A stretch of DNA of 64,000 nucleotides from Shewanella mangrovisoli (GTDB lineage Bacteria; Pseudomonadota; Gammaproteobacteria; Enterobacterales; Shewanellaceae), in assembly GCF_019457635.1 (NCBI RefSeq), contig NZ_CP080412.1, positions 1,798,001-1,862,000 of the forward strand, read 5' to 3'. Positions 1-9,036 of the stretch are shown here, one piece after another. The position numbers and the translations under genes were made by a program. How positions within the stretch are numbered: position 1 is the stretch's first letter; each line of letters opens with the position of its first letter. Below the pieces are notes generated by a model. The model was not told the origin of the DNA. It ran no database searches and saw only the letters and a list, made by a program, of their open reading frames with translations.

Positions 1-1888
1 GTATCAGTTTGCGGGTGAAGAAAGCGCCTTAAGCGCCTTTGAAAATAGCGTTAAACCGCTGCTGAATAATTCCCAGCGCTGGGTCGATGTGCAGTCTGGC
101 GACTCACCGATAGCGGGCGCGGTTAAGCGGGCAGAGCGCTTTTTACTGCTGGCAAGCTTGCTCGGTATTGCGCTTGCCTGCGCCGCGATTGGGATTGCCG
201 CCCAGCGTTACTGTCAACGTCATTATGATGTGGTGGCTATGCTTAAAACCTTTGGCGCCTCATCAACACAAATTCGTCGACTATTCGGCATCCATTTGCT
301 GCTGGTGACGCTCTTCGGCATTGTGCTGGGGTTAATCGGCGGGGCACTGCTGGATTTAGGCATTAATCAACTGTTACCCCCTGAAATCGCTGCCTATTCG
401 CCACCGTTGACGCGGCCGCTACTGCTTGGGATCAGCACTGGGCTTATCAGCGCCTTTATGTTTTCGGCCTATCCTTTGATGCGCCTGTTGGCGATTCCGC
501 CGCTGCGGGTATTACAAAGGCAACTTGAAGGCTTGCAGCTCGGCATGTGGCTGCATTTACTCTTAAGTTTAGGGGCGATGGCACTGTTGGGATATTTGTA
601 TTCCCAAAGCTGGGCGCTGACACTGACTGTGGTTGCGGCTGTGCTGTTACTCGGCGTATTGCTCAGTATTTTAGGCTTTGTGATGATCCGCCTTGGTCAC
701 AGTGTCGGCATGAAAACCACCAATCCCTTGCAACTGGCACTGGCGGGTTTACGACGCCGCGCGCGGCAAAATGCGGTGCAACTGGTGGGATTTAGTGCGG
801 CCTTGGTATTGCTACTGACCATTTTGGCCCTAAGGCAAGATTTACTGAATGAGTGGCAAAAACAGCTGCCCAAGAATGCACCTAACTATTTCTTGGTCAA
901 TATCGCCCCCGATGATGCTAAGCCATTAAATGACTTTATGGCACAAAAGGGCATAGCAGCGACGGATATCTATCCCGTGATTCGCGGCCGCTTGACTCAA
1001 ATCAATGGTGAAACCTTGATCTCCAACGAGCAGGCCGAAGCGGGGGATAAAGGACGAGTCGGGATCTCCCGAGAGCTTAATCTCACTTGGCGCAATAGCT
1101 TACCCGCCAACAATGAGTTAGTTGAAGGGTATTTTAATCAGGCGGCGAATGAGGTTTCTGTCGAGTCAGGTGTTGCCGAGCGTTTAGGGCTAAAGCTGGG
1201 CGATACGCTGACTTACATGATTGATAACCAAGAGCTTAGGGTTAAAGTCGCCAGTATCCGTGCTGTGCACTGGGAAACCATGCAGCCAAACTTCTTTATG
1301 ATCTTCACTCAAGAAGCGCTGGCGCCCTTTGCCTATACCTCGATGGCAAGCTTCTACCTCGATGACAAAAAGCCGGATGTGCAATGGAATGATGCACCAA
1401 AGAACACAGTAATCCTCGAACTTATCCAGCAGTTCCCAACGGTGTCGATTATCGATGTCGGCGCCATGGTGGGGCAATTGCGACAAATTATTGAGCAGGT
1501 GTCCCTGTCGCTGACGTTGGTCTTGGTCCTCGTTTTACTGGCCAGTTCTTTAGTGCTTATCGCGCAAACCGAGGCGGGAATGGCCACGCGCCAGCGTGAA
1601 CTCGCGGTGCTGCGCACCTTTGGCGCCTCGGGTTGGTTATTGCGTAGCGCCACTGGGCTTGAATTTGCGTTACTGGGGGGCATCGCTGGGGTGCTTGCAG
1701 TGATAGTGGCGGAATTTGCGCTGTATCTGTTAAAGACCCAAGTGTTTGAACTTAATGTGTATATGCACTGGCCCTGGTGGGGGATTGCTCCCGTCTGCGG
1801 CGCCATGTTAGTCGCGCTGCTGGGTGTTTGGCGCTGCCGCCAATTACTCAATCAATCCTGCGCCGAATTATTAAAGGCGGGCGCTTAA
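1..1888 (+). CDS. ABC transporter permease, FtsX family (5' end outside window)
   Basis: This is the C-terminal part of a large inner-membrane permease of the FtsX/MacB fold, of the YbbP type that works with a YbbA-like ATPase. The frame is open from base 2, so the GTG at 89 is only an internal valine and the true start lies upstream. Two blocks of hydrophobic helices (roughly residues 20-210 and 470-590 counted from the GTG) flank a periplasmic domain. Each block carries a phrase of the type LRTFGAS/LKTFGAS, typical of duplicated FtsX modules. The family moves lipids, lipoproteins or peptides; the substrate here cannot be read from sequence. An intrinsic terminator follows at 1951-1986. The family is clear, the subfamily less so. 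Confidence 0.85.
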   Translation, partial: YQFAGEESALSAFENSVKPLLNNSQRWVDVQSGDSPIAGAVKRAERFLLLASLLGIALACAAIGIAAQRYCQRHYDVVAMLKTFGASSTQIRRLFGIHLLLVTLFGIVLGLIGGALLDLGINQLLPPEIAAYSPPLTRPLLLGISTGLISAFMFSAYPLMRLLAIPPLRVLQRQLEGLQLGMWLHLLLSLGAMALLGYLYSQSWALTLTVVAAVLLLGVLLSILGFVMIRLGHSVGMKTTNPLQLALAGLRRRARQNAVQLVGFSAALVLLLTILALRQDLLNEWQKQLPKNAPNYFLVNIAPDDAKPLNDFMAQKGIAATDIYPVIRGRLTQINGETLISNEQAEAGDKGRVGISRELNLTWRNSLPANNELVEGYFNQAANEVSVESGVAERLGLKLGDTLTYMIDNQELRVKVASIRAVHWETMQPNFFMIFTQEALAPFAYTSMASFYLDDKKPDVQWNDAPKNTVILELIQQFPTVSIIDVGAMVGQLRQIIEQVSLSLTLVLVLVLLASSLVLIAQTEAGMATRQRELAVLRTFGASGWLLRSATGLEFALLGGIAGVLAVIVAEFALYLLKTQVFELNVYMHWPWWGIAPVCGAMLVALLGVWRCRQLLNQSCAELLKAGA

Positions 1889-1950
1889 GATGAGGCCTGT
1901 TTGGTGTTATGGCGAATGCCGCAACACCATCAGATGTAAAATCAAAATGT

Positions 1951-1986
1951 AAAAAAAAGCACTGGCCTAAACCAGTGCTTTTTTTA
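1951..1986 (+). terminator. Intrinsic terminator after the ABC permease
   Basis: The inverted repeat AAAGCACTGG / CCAGTGCTTT has a 6-nt loop and is flanked by A-run and T-run, so it could stop transcription in either direction. It lies about 60 bases after the permease stop. Confidence 0.85.
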
Positions 1987-2202
1987 TGGCGATTATTTGA
2001 GTGTTCTAGCCTGAGCCTAAGCTTGAGCATTTGTCACATTGGCTTACAAATGGAAAAAGCCAAGATGTTATCTGCGAAGAACTTAGCCGATATTGATGAG
2101 TCTATTAAAGGAGCATGAGTTGCTTACGTCTGGCAATTGATAAGTTAACACTGTCATCAAACGAGAAGATTGCTGGATTTTGGCCTTAGGGAGATAAACA
2201 GA

Positions 2203-2865
2203 ATGTTTAAAAAACTTAGAACATTACTTAGAGATAATCGCTCCTTTTTGTTGTTTATCAGCTTAATGCTGGTGTTTAGGAGTGCGGTGGCCGATTGGAA
2301 TACAGTGCCGACAGGTTCTATGTTGCCGACGATTGTCGAGGGCGATCGCATTCTGGTTAATAAGATGGCTTACGATATCAGAGTGCCATTTACCCATATC
2401 CCACTCGTTAAACTTGCGGACCCAACTCGTGGGGATATTATCGTGTTCGACTCTAAAAAAGCCGATAAAAAGCTGATTAAGCGGGTGATCGCCGTACCCG
2501 GTGATACTGTGATGATGCGGGATAATCGCTTGTATTTAAATGGCAAACCACTCGCATATACACAGCAAACATTAAGTGCCTATGCGCCGGCGAATGTCAC
2601 CGAGTGGCAGGAGGATCTCCTCGGCATAGCCCACAGTATTCGACTTAATCCGCAGCCTTCGCAGCTGGCTAATTTTGGCCCTGTTACTGTGCCTGATAAC
2701 CAGTATTTGGCGCTAGGGGACAATCGAGATAACAGTGCCGATTCAAGAGTCATAGGTTTTGTGCCCAGAGAGGAGATTGTTGGCCGCTCAAGCTCAGTGG
2801 TCTTCTCATTGGATTACAACGATTATTACCTGCCGCGACCAGAACGCATGATGCGCGCGTTCTAA
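2203..2865 (+). CDS. lepB: Signal peptidase I
   Basis: Membrane-bound serine peptidase that removes signal peptides from exported proteins. The ATG at 2203 is preferred over an upstream TTG at 2170 because TTAGGGAG precedes it at normal spacing; this gives 220 residues. One hydrophobic segment (about residues 14-30) is followed by the catalytic serine in PTGSMLPT (S39), the catalytic lysine in LIKRVIAVPGD (K93), and the late box LGDNRDNSADSR. It is shorter than E. coli LepB (324 residues), which has a second membrane segment and a larger periplasmic insert. Shewanella-type genomes usually carry another lepB beside lepA, so this is probably an additional copy; that last point is inference. Confidence 0.9.
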   Translation: MFKKLRTLLRDNRSFLLFISLMLVFRSAVADWNTVPTGSMLPTIVEGDRILVNKMAYDIRVPFTHIPLVKLADPTRGDIIVFDSKKADKKLIKRVIAVPGDTVMMRDNRLYLNGKPLAYTQQTLSAYAPANVTEWQEDLLGIAHSIRLNPQPSQLANFGPVTVPDNQYLALGDNRDNSADSRVIGFVPREEIVGRSSSVVFSLDYNDYYLPRPERMMRAF

Positions 2866-2897
2866 TTTGTACCTAGATTTCACTCTCCACGAGATAT

Positions 2898-2931
2898 AAA
2901 AAAATGGCGCCCTTATCGGCGCCATTTTTGT
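2898..2931. terminator. Bidirectional terminator between lepB and gltS
   Basis: AAATGGCGC and GCGCCATTT form a hairpin with A/T runs on both sides. It lies between the convergent lepB and gltS genes and can serve both. Confidence 0.85.
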
Positions 2932-2966
2932 TTGATGATAAAGCGTTTTCACAAAACCTTGTGCGA

Positions 2967-4190
2967 TTACATCAAAAAGCTGAGGTAGCCCTGCAATACA
3001 ATTAAATTGACTATATCGATAAAGAAGGCGCCGACAATCGGTACCACCATAAAGGCCTGAGGCGAAGGGCCGGTGCGTGACACCAGTGCGCCCATATTCA
3101 TCACTGCCGTAGGAGTGGCACCCATACCAAAGCCACAATGACCGCCGGTGATCACCGCCGCATCGTAGTTACTGCCCATAATTTTAAAGGTCACAAAATA
3201 GGCGAATACCGCCAGCACTGCGGTTTGCACCAACAGGATAATCAGTAAGGGGATAGCCAGATCCAAAATTTCCCATAACTTTAGATTCATCAATGCCATA
3301 GACAGGAATAACGACAGCGCCACCGTACCTATCACATCGATACTCTCGGTATGGGGTTTATAACCTCGGGTCACTTCGGTGATGTTAGCGATGATAACCC
3401 CAAGGAATAGGGCATAGACAAAGTCCGGCATCTTGAGCCAATTCAGCTGATATTCACTGACAAACACAGTAAACCATTTGGCGCCTGCGACGCAGATCAG
3501 CAGTACAAACAGGGTTTCGATGATTGTCTTGGCGGTGACTTGGTCCTCTTCGAGCTGATCATAGGTCACCAGCTGTGGATGCGTGGCGTGGTGCTTACGG
3601 CCCATGCCGTAGCTTGAGACCAGATTGTGTTTGCCAATTAATCGCTGCGCAACGGGGCCGCCGATAATGCCGCCCATGACTAAGCCAAAGGTGGCCGCCG
3701 CCATCGCAAGCTCTAAGGTGTTGATGCCGTAGTTTTCGGCAAAGGTTTGTGACCAGGCAACACCTGTCCCATGGCCGCCTGACAGCGTAATTGAGCCTGC
3801 GATAAGGCCTAAGATAGGATCTAAGCCGAGGAGGCTGGCAAGACTTACACCCACCGCATTTTGAATGACGATATAGACAGACGCTACGCCTAAAAAGATA
3901 AACACTTTTTTGCCGCCACTGAGCAGTAACTTATAGTTTGCCGACAAACCTATGGTACTGAAAAACATTAGCATTAAGGTGTTTTGCATGGGTAAGCTGA
4001 AGGCGAGGGTGATGTCTTGGAAATGTAAAAAGGCCACGACAGCGGCGACGACCAGCCCGCCTACGATAGGTTCGGGAATATTGTATTGTCTAAAAACACG
4101 CACATGGCGATTGATGGAATGGCCAATAAACAGCACGAAGATAGCAATTAAGAACGACTCGAGTTCGCCAATTGTATAAGTGGTGTGCAT
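2967..4190 (-). CDS. gltS: Sodium/glutamate symporter GltS
   Basis: Inner-membrane carrier that imports glutamate with sodium. The 407-residue product is hydrophobic throughout and shows GltS features: the N-terminal phrase RQYNIPEPIVGGL, the glycine-rich reentrant segment SGGHGTG, and its second-half counterpart ITGGHCGFGMGATPTA. Length matches the family (about 400). The ATG at 4190 has TAAGGAA upstream. The gene stands alone, with its terminator at 2898-2931. An 8-bp palindrome lies about 75 bp upstream (4265-4284). Confidence 0.93.
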   Translation of the reverse strand: MHTTYTIGELESFLIAIFVLFIGHSINRHVRVFRQYNIPEPIVGGLVVAAVVAFLHFQDITLAFSLPMQNTLMLMFFSTIGLSANYKLLLSGGKKVFIFLGVASVYIVIQNAVGVSLASLLGLDPILGLIAGSITLSGGHGTGVAWSQTFAENYGINTLELAMAAATFGLVMGGIIGGPVAQRLIGKHNLVSSYGMGRKHHATHPQLVTYDQLEEDQVTAKTIIETLFVLLICVAGAKWFTVFVSEYQLNWLKMPDFVYALFLGVIIANITEVTRGYKPHTESIDVIGTVALSLFLSMALMNLKLWEILDLAIPLLIILLVQTAVLAVFAYFVTFKIMGSNYDAAVITGGHCGFGMGATPTAVMNMGALVSRTGPSPQAFMVVPIVGAFFIDIVNLIVLQGYLSFLM

Positions 4191-4739
4191 GATAGTTCCT
4201 TAAAAATGGTTTGTGTGGGAATACCGCTGTACTCATGCAGAGTGAGGGCGACCCATCTCGTTATTTAGCATTGGCTAATGCTAAGTGTTAAACGCGCGAT
4301 CTAAGGACAGATTCTTGTCAATCCCCAAGGCTGGAGAAGGAGTATTAAGCGCGAATATGAACCGTATTGGTGTAGTTGATCAGCATCGCCACAGAGGGGC
4401 GAATACTGAAGATAATGAACTTGCTCGGAGCGTTAACTGTGCTTCAGTGCGGGCGTTAACACGTCAATAGAGATAAGCAAGAGGCGGGGAGTGTAACAGA
4501 AAAATGCGTCAATGTCGTTGAATTGTCTTTAAAATCATTGTGTTGCATTTATGTTTTTTGGCTGTTGCCAGATGCGAGCGCAGCATTGCCTAAAACCAAG
4601 CCGATAAATAAATCGCCTTAGGGGATTTTTATCTCTGATTTTCAAGCCATTATTCAGCATGGCGTTAACCCAGTCTCACGCGCTTGGTAACATTTTATTC
4701 TCAAGCCAGTTACCGAAAATGCTGGAGTCGAAAAAGCTA
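4191..4739. other. Intergenic region upstream of gltS
   Basis: A 549-bp gap between the gltS start and the yfcH stop. It holds the palindrome TTAGCATTGGCTAATGCTAA (4265-4284). No convincing gene was seen: a 61-codon forward frame (4285-4470) has no usable ribosome-binding site, and its internal ATG at 4357 sits too far from the nearest AAGGAG. Confidence 0.6.
4265..4284. promoter_or_regulatory. Palindrome upstream of gltS
   Basis: TTAGCATT and AATGCTAA form a perfect 8-bp dyad with a 4-nt spacer, 75 bp from the gltS start. Size and placement suit an operator, but the cognate regulator is not recognised. Confidence 0.35.
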
Positions 4740-5630
4740 TTAACTCGCGAGTACGTTCCTTAGCGCAGGTTCGAGCCGCTCAAAACGGAAGCTAAACCCC
4801 GCATCGAGCGCATGTTTGGGGAGCACAAATTGTCCTTCGATGAGTAACTCCGCCATTTCGCCCATCGCGAGTCGCAGCATAACGGCTGGGGTTGTGATAA
4901 AAGTTGGGCGATTTAACACTCGACCTAAGGTGGTGGCAAACTCGGCGTTACTGACAGGATTAGGTGCGGTGGCATTGAAAATGCCCTCGCATTCGTCATG
5001 GTTGAGCAAGAAGTCTATCAGCGCCACCATATCCTGAATGTGTATCCAACTCATGCCCTGGCAGCCGTGGCCTATCGGCCCACCGAGTCCTAATTTAAAT
5101 GGCGGCAACATCTTCGCAAGTGCGCCACCATGGCCAAGCACTATACCCGTGCGTAGGATGCAGACGCGGGTTTTGGTGGCGGCTTGCAGCGCGAGTCGCT
5201 CCCATTCCTGGCAAATATCATGGCTAAATTCGGGGTGTGGGGCTGCGGTTTCATCGATGGGGATGGCGCCTTGGCGGCCATAAAAACCGATGGCAGATCC
5301 ACTTATCATCACTTTGGGCGGGGTGCAGCTGTGTAAAATCAGTTGGCTCAGTCGCGCTGTGGTATTCCAGCGACTATCGCAGATGCGCTGTTTTTGCTGC
5401 GCGCTCCAACGTTTAGCAACAATGGGCTCGCCGGCGAGATTTATCACTGCATCAATATGATTTAAATCATCAATTTCGTCTAAGGTGCTGAGATATTGGT
5501 GCTGCGGGCCTAATAGTTGCCGACTGCTGCCGGGGTGGCGGGTGAGCAAGACCAATTCATGCTGATTGGCTAAATGGGCGACTAATTGCTGACCAATAAA
5601 CCCACTTGCACCCGTTATCAATATCTTCAT
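4740..5630 (-). CDS. yfcH: TIGR01777-type NAD(P)-binding epimerase family protein
   Basis: A 296-residue extended short-chain dehydrogenase-like protein. The N-terminus MKILITGASGFIGQQL carries the Rossmann GxxGxxG motif. The middle includes VINLAGEPI, typical of the YfcH/TIGR01777 family, and the last 50 residues match the DUF1731 tail. The ATG at 5630 follows CCAAGGAC, whereas the open frame extends upstream only through poor coding sequence. The biochemical reaction is not established for the family. It lies directly downstream of folX on the same strand, the same pairing as folX-yfcH in E. coli. Confidence 0.88.
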   Translation of the reverse strand: MKILITGASGFIGQQLVAHLANQHELVLLTRHPGSSRQLLGPQHQYLSTLDEIDDLNHIDAVINLAGEPIVAKRWSAQQKQRICDSRWNTTARLSQLILHSCTPPKVMISGSAIGFYGRQGAIPIDETAAPHPEFSHDICQEWERLALQAATKTRVCILRTGIVLGHGGALAKMLPPFKLGLGGPIGHGCQGMSWIHIQDMVALIDFLLNHDECEGIFNATAPNPVSNAEFATTLGRVLNRPTFITTPAVMLRLAMGEMAELLIEGQFVLPKHALDAGFSFRFERLEPALRNVLAS

Positions 5631-5700
5631 CGTCGAGTCCTTGGTTGATGGTTTTCTTTGATTATAAGCAATATACGATAACGGGCGTGCGGGGATCACT

Positions 5701-6069
5701 TTATTGCTGTTTTTGGTAACACAACTCCATCGACACCGAATCGGCAAAGCGCAAGGCGTGGGGTTTATCGATTTCGACACTGGCAAATTCGACCCAAGGA
5801 TGCTCGCTGGCGATGGCTAATGTCTGGCTGGTGAGGTTTTCGAGCAGTGAGAAGCGATTGTTTTCAATCAACTCAATGATTTTTTTTGTGATGGTACGAT
5901 AATTCAGCGCATCGTCGACATTATCACTGTTGCGCGCCTTGTCGGCACAGTAGTGGATGACGACATTGACGATCACATCCTGCCGATTTTGGATTTCATC
6001 TTCTTTTATACCGATAAAAGTGCGCAGTCTTAAGTTTTTAATGCGTATAATCGCGGTTTCTGGTTTCAT
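5701..6069 (-). CDS. folX: Dihydroneopterin triphosphate 2'-epimerase
   Basis: A 122-residue FolB/FolX-fold enzyme. FolX epimerises dihydroneopterin triphosphate at C2' in pterin metabolism. The sequence shows [14 protein letters not shown] near the N-terminus, NYRTITKKI in the middle and [12 protein letters not shown], a combination closer to FolX than to the aldolase FolB. FolB remains a less likely reading. It sits 70 bp upstream of yfcH on the same strand and is probably co-transcribed with it, as in E. coli. Confidence 0.82.
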   Translation of the reverse strand: MKPETAIIRIKNLRLRTFIGIKEDEIQNRQDVIVNVVIHYCADKARNSDNVDDALNYRTITKKIIELIENNRFSLLENLTSQTLAIASEHPWVEFASVEIDKPHALRFADSVSMELCYQKQQ

Positions 6070-6166
6070 AATGACAATCTAGTTTTATGGCTTAGGTGAT
6101 TGAGTTTGAGACTTTTCTTGGGCTAGCCTAACAACTTTATCTAAGATCAAGAAGGATTTTTACGCC

Positions 6167-7273
6167 ATGACACGTTCCAATACGCCGTCTGCCGCTTACA
6201 AAGGTTTTGCCGTAATGGCCTTTGTGGTGATTATTTTGGCAGGGATAAAGGCCGCCAGCCCGATTGTTGTTCCCTTTGTGCTATCCAGCTTTATTGCGGT
6301 GATCTGTAATCCGGCGATTGGTTTGATGACCAAATACCGCGTACCTAAATGGCTCGCCGTGATCCTGCTGATGGGTTTTATCGTGTTGATGGGCTTATGG
6401 CTCGCCTCACTGGTAGGCAGCTCGATTAATGAGTTTTCTAAGCAGTTGCCGCAGTATCGCGATCAGCTGGTGGAGCAGTTTTCCTGGGTGCTGCATAAGT
6501 TGCAGGCGCTGAATATCCAAATCTCCAAGGAGCAAGTGCTGGCCTATTTCGACCCTGGCATGGCGCTGTCTATGACCACCAATATGCTCTCAGGCGTTGG
6601 TAATGTGATGGCGAATTTGTTCCTGATCATCCTGACCATCGTCTTTATGTTGTTTGAGGCGCAGTCTCTGCCGAAAAAACTGCACTTGGCACTGGACGAT
6701 CCCGACATGCGTTTGCAGCAGATTGACCGTTTTCTGCAATCGGTGAATCAATATATGGTGATCAAGACCTTAGTCAGTTTAGCGACGGGCTTGATTGTCG
6801 GGGTAGGGCTCGCGTTTATCGGCGTGGATTACGCGCTGCTTTGGGCGGTTATCGCTTTTTTATTCAACTATATCCCTAATATCGGCTCGATTATCGCAGC
6901 CATTCCCGCCGTGTTGTTGGCTTTTATCCAATTAGGCCCCGCAGCGGCGGGCGGAACTGCGCTGCTGTACGTTGGTGCGAATATGGTGATGGGCAACGTG
7001 GTTGAGCCTAAATTTATGGGCCGCGGTCTTGGGCTCTCGACCTTAGTGGTGTTTTTATCGTTAATTTTTTGGGGGTGGTTGCTGGGCTCGGTCGGCATGT
7101 TGCTGTCGGTTCCCTTAACCATGGTGGTGAAAATCGCCCTCGAATCCAGCAAGAGTGGTAGCTGGTTAGCCATTTTATTATCCGACGATGTGGATGATAA
7201 ACTGGTGGGCCAATCGACAAGCACCGCTCCGATTTCTGAACCAGTCGATACCCATTCAACAGATAATAAGTAG
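6167..7273 (+). CDS. AI-2E family transporter (PerM/TqsA-like)
   Basis: A 368-residue polytopic inner-membrane protein of the AI-2E transporter family, whose members have been linked to autoinducer-2 export or ion exchange. Helices are visible near residues 15-70, 145-165 and 200-320. Family hallmarks include NYIPNIGSIIAAIP and the segment GNVVEPKFMGRGLGLSTLVVF. The start has AAGAAGGA upstream. The methyltransferase gene begins 6 nt after the stop, implying one transcript. The true substrate cannot be assigned. Confidence 0.87.
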   Translation: MTRSNTPSAAYKGFAVMAFVVIILAGIKAASPIVVPFVLSSFIAVICNPAIGLMTKYRVPKWLAVILLMGFIVLMGLWLASLVGSSINEFSKQLPQYRDQLVEQFSWVLHKLQALNIQISKEQVLAYFDPGMALSMTTNMLSGVGNVMANLFLIILTIVFMLFEAQSLPKKLHLALDDPDMRLQQIDRFLQSVNQYMVIKTLVSLATGLIVGVGLAFIGVDYALLWAVIAFLFNYIPNIGSIIAAIPAVLLAFIQLGPAAAGGTALLYVGANMVMGNVVEPKFMGRGLGLSTLVVFLSLIFWGWLLGSVGMLLSVPLTMVVKIALESSKSGSWLAILLSDDVDDKLVGQSTSTAPISEPVDTHSTDNK

Positions 7274-7279
7274 TAGATA

Positions 7280-8191
7280 ATGCAACGTTTTATAGAAGCG
7301 CTGGCGACGATAGAGGTCGGGGAAGATGCCTCGCGATTATTCCATGGCCGCGGCGGTTATTACCCTGGCTGCGAACATCTTTGTTTAGATTGGTTCGCGC
7401 CCGTGTTGTTATTGACCAGTTTTATTCCCCTCGATGCGGCCGAGTTGGCCGAGTGCCAACAGGCGATTACGGCGCGTTGGCAAGTGATACAACCCAATCG
7501 GCCGTTAAACTTGGTGTATCAATACCGCAGCGGTGGCGAAACCTTTAGCCAAGTACTGGCGGGTGAGGTGCCCGATCCCCATGTGGTCACCGAAAACGGC
7601 ACTCAGTTTCAGGTGCATTTATTGCGGGGACAAAACCACGGTTTGTTCCTCGATATGGCTAATGGCCGTGAATGGGTCAGAGCCCATGCTCGCCATAAGA
7701 AAGTGCTGAATTTGTTTGCTTATACCTGTGGTTTCTCGGTGGCAGCGCTACAGGGCGGCGCCGACGAAGTAGTGAATATGGACATGAGTAAAGGGGCGTT
7801 AGCCATAGGCAAGCAGAACCATCTGCTGAATGGCTTTAGCGCGGGTGCACGCTTCTTAGGGCACGATATTTTTAAGTCTTGGGGTAAGTTACGTAAGTTA
7901 GGACCCTATGACATAGTGGTTGCCGATCCGCCGAGTAATCAAAAGGGCAGTTTCGTGGCGACTAAGGATTATGTGCGTTTGATCAGACATTTACCCGAGT
8001 TGTTAGCCGAGAATGCCGAAGTGCTACTCTGTTTAAATGCGCCGGAACTCGATACCCAGTTTTTACGTCAGCAGGTTGAAGACGCTGCGCCTGCGCTCGA
8101 ATACCTAGAGCGCTTACCCAATCCCGCCGCCTTTGTTGATGTCTCTGAGGAGAAATCATTAAAGGTGCTGCGTTACCGCTTAAAGGCGTAA
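7280..8191 (+). CDS. Class I SAM-dependent methyltransferase (RlmI/RlmK-like)
   Basis: A 303-residue Rossmann-fold methyltransferase. The SAM-binding region is VLNLFAYTCGFSVAALQGGA, followed by an acidic motif (VVNMDMSKGAL) and the catalytic-type motif VVADPPSNQKGSF. These resemble the C-terminal domain of 23S rRNA methyltransferases of the RlmI/RlmKL group (COG1092), but no PUA or THUMP domain precedes it, so the substrate is uncertain. It follows the AI-2E transporter by 6 nt. Confidence 0.82.
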   Translation: MQRFIEALATIEVGEDASRLFHGRGGYYPGCEHLCLDWFAPVLLLTSFIPLDAAELAECQQAITARWQVIQPNRPLNLVYQYRSGGETFSQVLAGEVPDPHVVTENGTQFQVHLLRGQNHGLFLDMANGREWVRAHARHKKVLNLFAYTCGFSVAALQGGADEVVNMDMSKGALAIGKQNHLLNGFSAGARFLGHDIFKSWGKLRKLGPYDIVVADPPSNQKGSFVATKDYVRLIRHLPELLAENAEVLLCLNAPELDTQFLRQQVEDAAPALEYLERLPNPAAFVDVSEEKSLKVLRYRLKA

Positions 8192-8199
8192 GCACTTTT

Positions 8200-8262
8200 G
8201 TCATAAAATGCGGTCATAAAAGCCGTCATAAAACGCTGTCATGAAACGCCATCATAAGACCG
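8200..8262. repeat. Five degenerate 12-13-bp tandem repeats
   Basis: Five consecutive copies of a GTCATAAAACGC-like unit start at 8200, 8213, 8225, 8238 and 8251. The last copy also forms the left arm of the hairpin at 8248-8281. The run begins 9 bases after the methyltransferase stop. Confidence 0.7.
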
Positions 8263-8281
8263 AAAGAGGCTTTATGATGGC
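8248..8281 (+). terminator. Hairpin downstream of the methyltransferase gene
   Basis: GCCATCATAA and TTATGATGGC are perfect 10-bp arms around a 14-nt loop. No T-run follows, so it may be an RNA 3'-end stabiliser rather than a classical terminator. Confidence 0.4.
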
Positions 8282-8338
8282 ACTTCATGATGTAGCTTCG
8301 CGCCTTATCCCATCTTTACTCTTACTAGTACTAGCCTG

Positions 8339-8563
8339 TTAATAGCTTAACCGCTCTGAGAGTTGCGATTGTCCATGATGTTCAATGGCGAGACTGACAT
8401 CGTGTGGGTTTAAGTGCTTAAGCGCAGAAATTTCAGCATAGAGCTTATCCTGCACATCGAGCGGGATATTCATTTGATCCATAAACATATGGATCCCCAA
8501 GATATCGCCGTGGCTGAATAAGGTGGTGAGTTTTGCGGCTTCAAACTCAATGATGGCATTCAT
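8339..8563 (-). CDS. Small conserved-type hypothetical protein (74 residues)
   Basis: I do not recognise this protein. It is 74 residues, soluble and mildly acidic, starting MNAIIEFEAAKLTTLFSHGD, with a probable helical central part (DVQDKLYAEISALKHL). A strong GGAGGT precedes the ATG at 8563 by 4-5 nt, and codon use resembles its neighbours, which supports it as real. It is a single-gene unit divergent from the 30-codon ORF at 8884. Confidence 0.7.
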   Translation of the reverse strand: MNAIIEFEAAKLTTLFSHGDILGIHMFMDQMNIPLDVQDKLYAEISALKHLNPHDVSLAIEHHGQSQLSERLSY

Positions 8564-8883
8564 ATCGACCTCCTACTCGCATCATTACTTAATTGATAGC
8601 AGTTTGTGCCCGTCTTCCTAGATTCTTTGTTTGTAAGCCCGCGCCCTTTAGTGCATTAGGCTATATCAACTGAAAGGCTTTCATTTTTAGATACGGCTTT
8701 TGGGCTTTTTTAGCGTTAAAAACCATTTTTATCTTTTACATCGAAACAAAACTGAAAGTTTTCTGTAATTATTGGTCTGGCTTTGGTATACTCTGCGCCA
8801 CGGAAATTCCCTTTCCTCATGGGCAAAATGTCAGCATAGAACGGCATGCCTTTGCGACCTTACAAAATCGAGCAGGAGTTGTT
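8564..8883. other. Intergenic region between two small divergent genes
   Basis: A 320-bp AT-rich stretch. It contains the promoter for the small forward ORF (8784-8792) and about 90 nt of its untranslated leader. The leader has a short GGAAA/TTTCC pairing near 8802-8816 and a three-codon ATG-TCA-GCA-stop frame. Nothing else was recognised. Confidence 0.5.
8784..8792 (+). promoter_or_regulatory. Extended -10 promoter of the small forward ORF
   Basis: TGGTATACT is a TGn extended -10 element with the -10 hexamer TATACT at 8787-8792. No good -35 sits at 17 bp, as is usual for extended -10 promoters. Confidence 0.5.
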
Positions 8884-8976
8884 ATGGAAGTTCATGAATA
8901 CGAAAACGCTTACTACCAAGTTAAAGACGACGTAATGACGTCTTTACCTGCACAGAGCGAAGAAGAAGCGGTCTAA
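8884..8976 (+). CDS. Putative 30-residue small protein
   Basis: A 31-codon frame starting MEVHEYENAYYQ and ending SEEEAV. It is strongly acidic, with two adjacent tyrosines and no hydrophobic segment. Support: AGGAG lies 6 nt before the ATG, an extended -10 promoter lies about 95 bp upstream, and a strong intrinsic terminator follows at 9037-9071, so the unit looks like a complete one-gene transcript. I do not recognise the sequence. It could be a functional small protein, or the translated part of a regulatory RNA. Confidence 0.55.
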   Translation: MEVHEYENAYYQVKDDVMTSLPAQSEEEAV

Positions 8977-9036
8977 GTCCTGTAAGCCTAAGGTTTACAG
9001 TGCGAATTCTGAGTCTGAAGTAACAAATACAAGCAC

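Noticed and set aside
1909..2118. 69-codon forward frame after the ABC permease
   Set aside because: It runs through the terminator at 1951-1986, giving an odd Lys-rich start and no ribosome-binding site.
4285..4470. 61-codon forward frame upstream of gltS
   Set aside because: No usable ribosome-binding site; composition not protein-like; the nearest AAGGAG is too far from the internal ATG.
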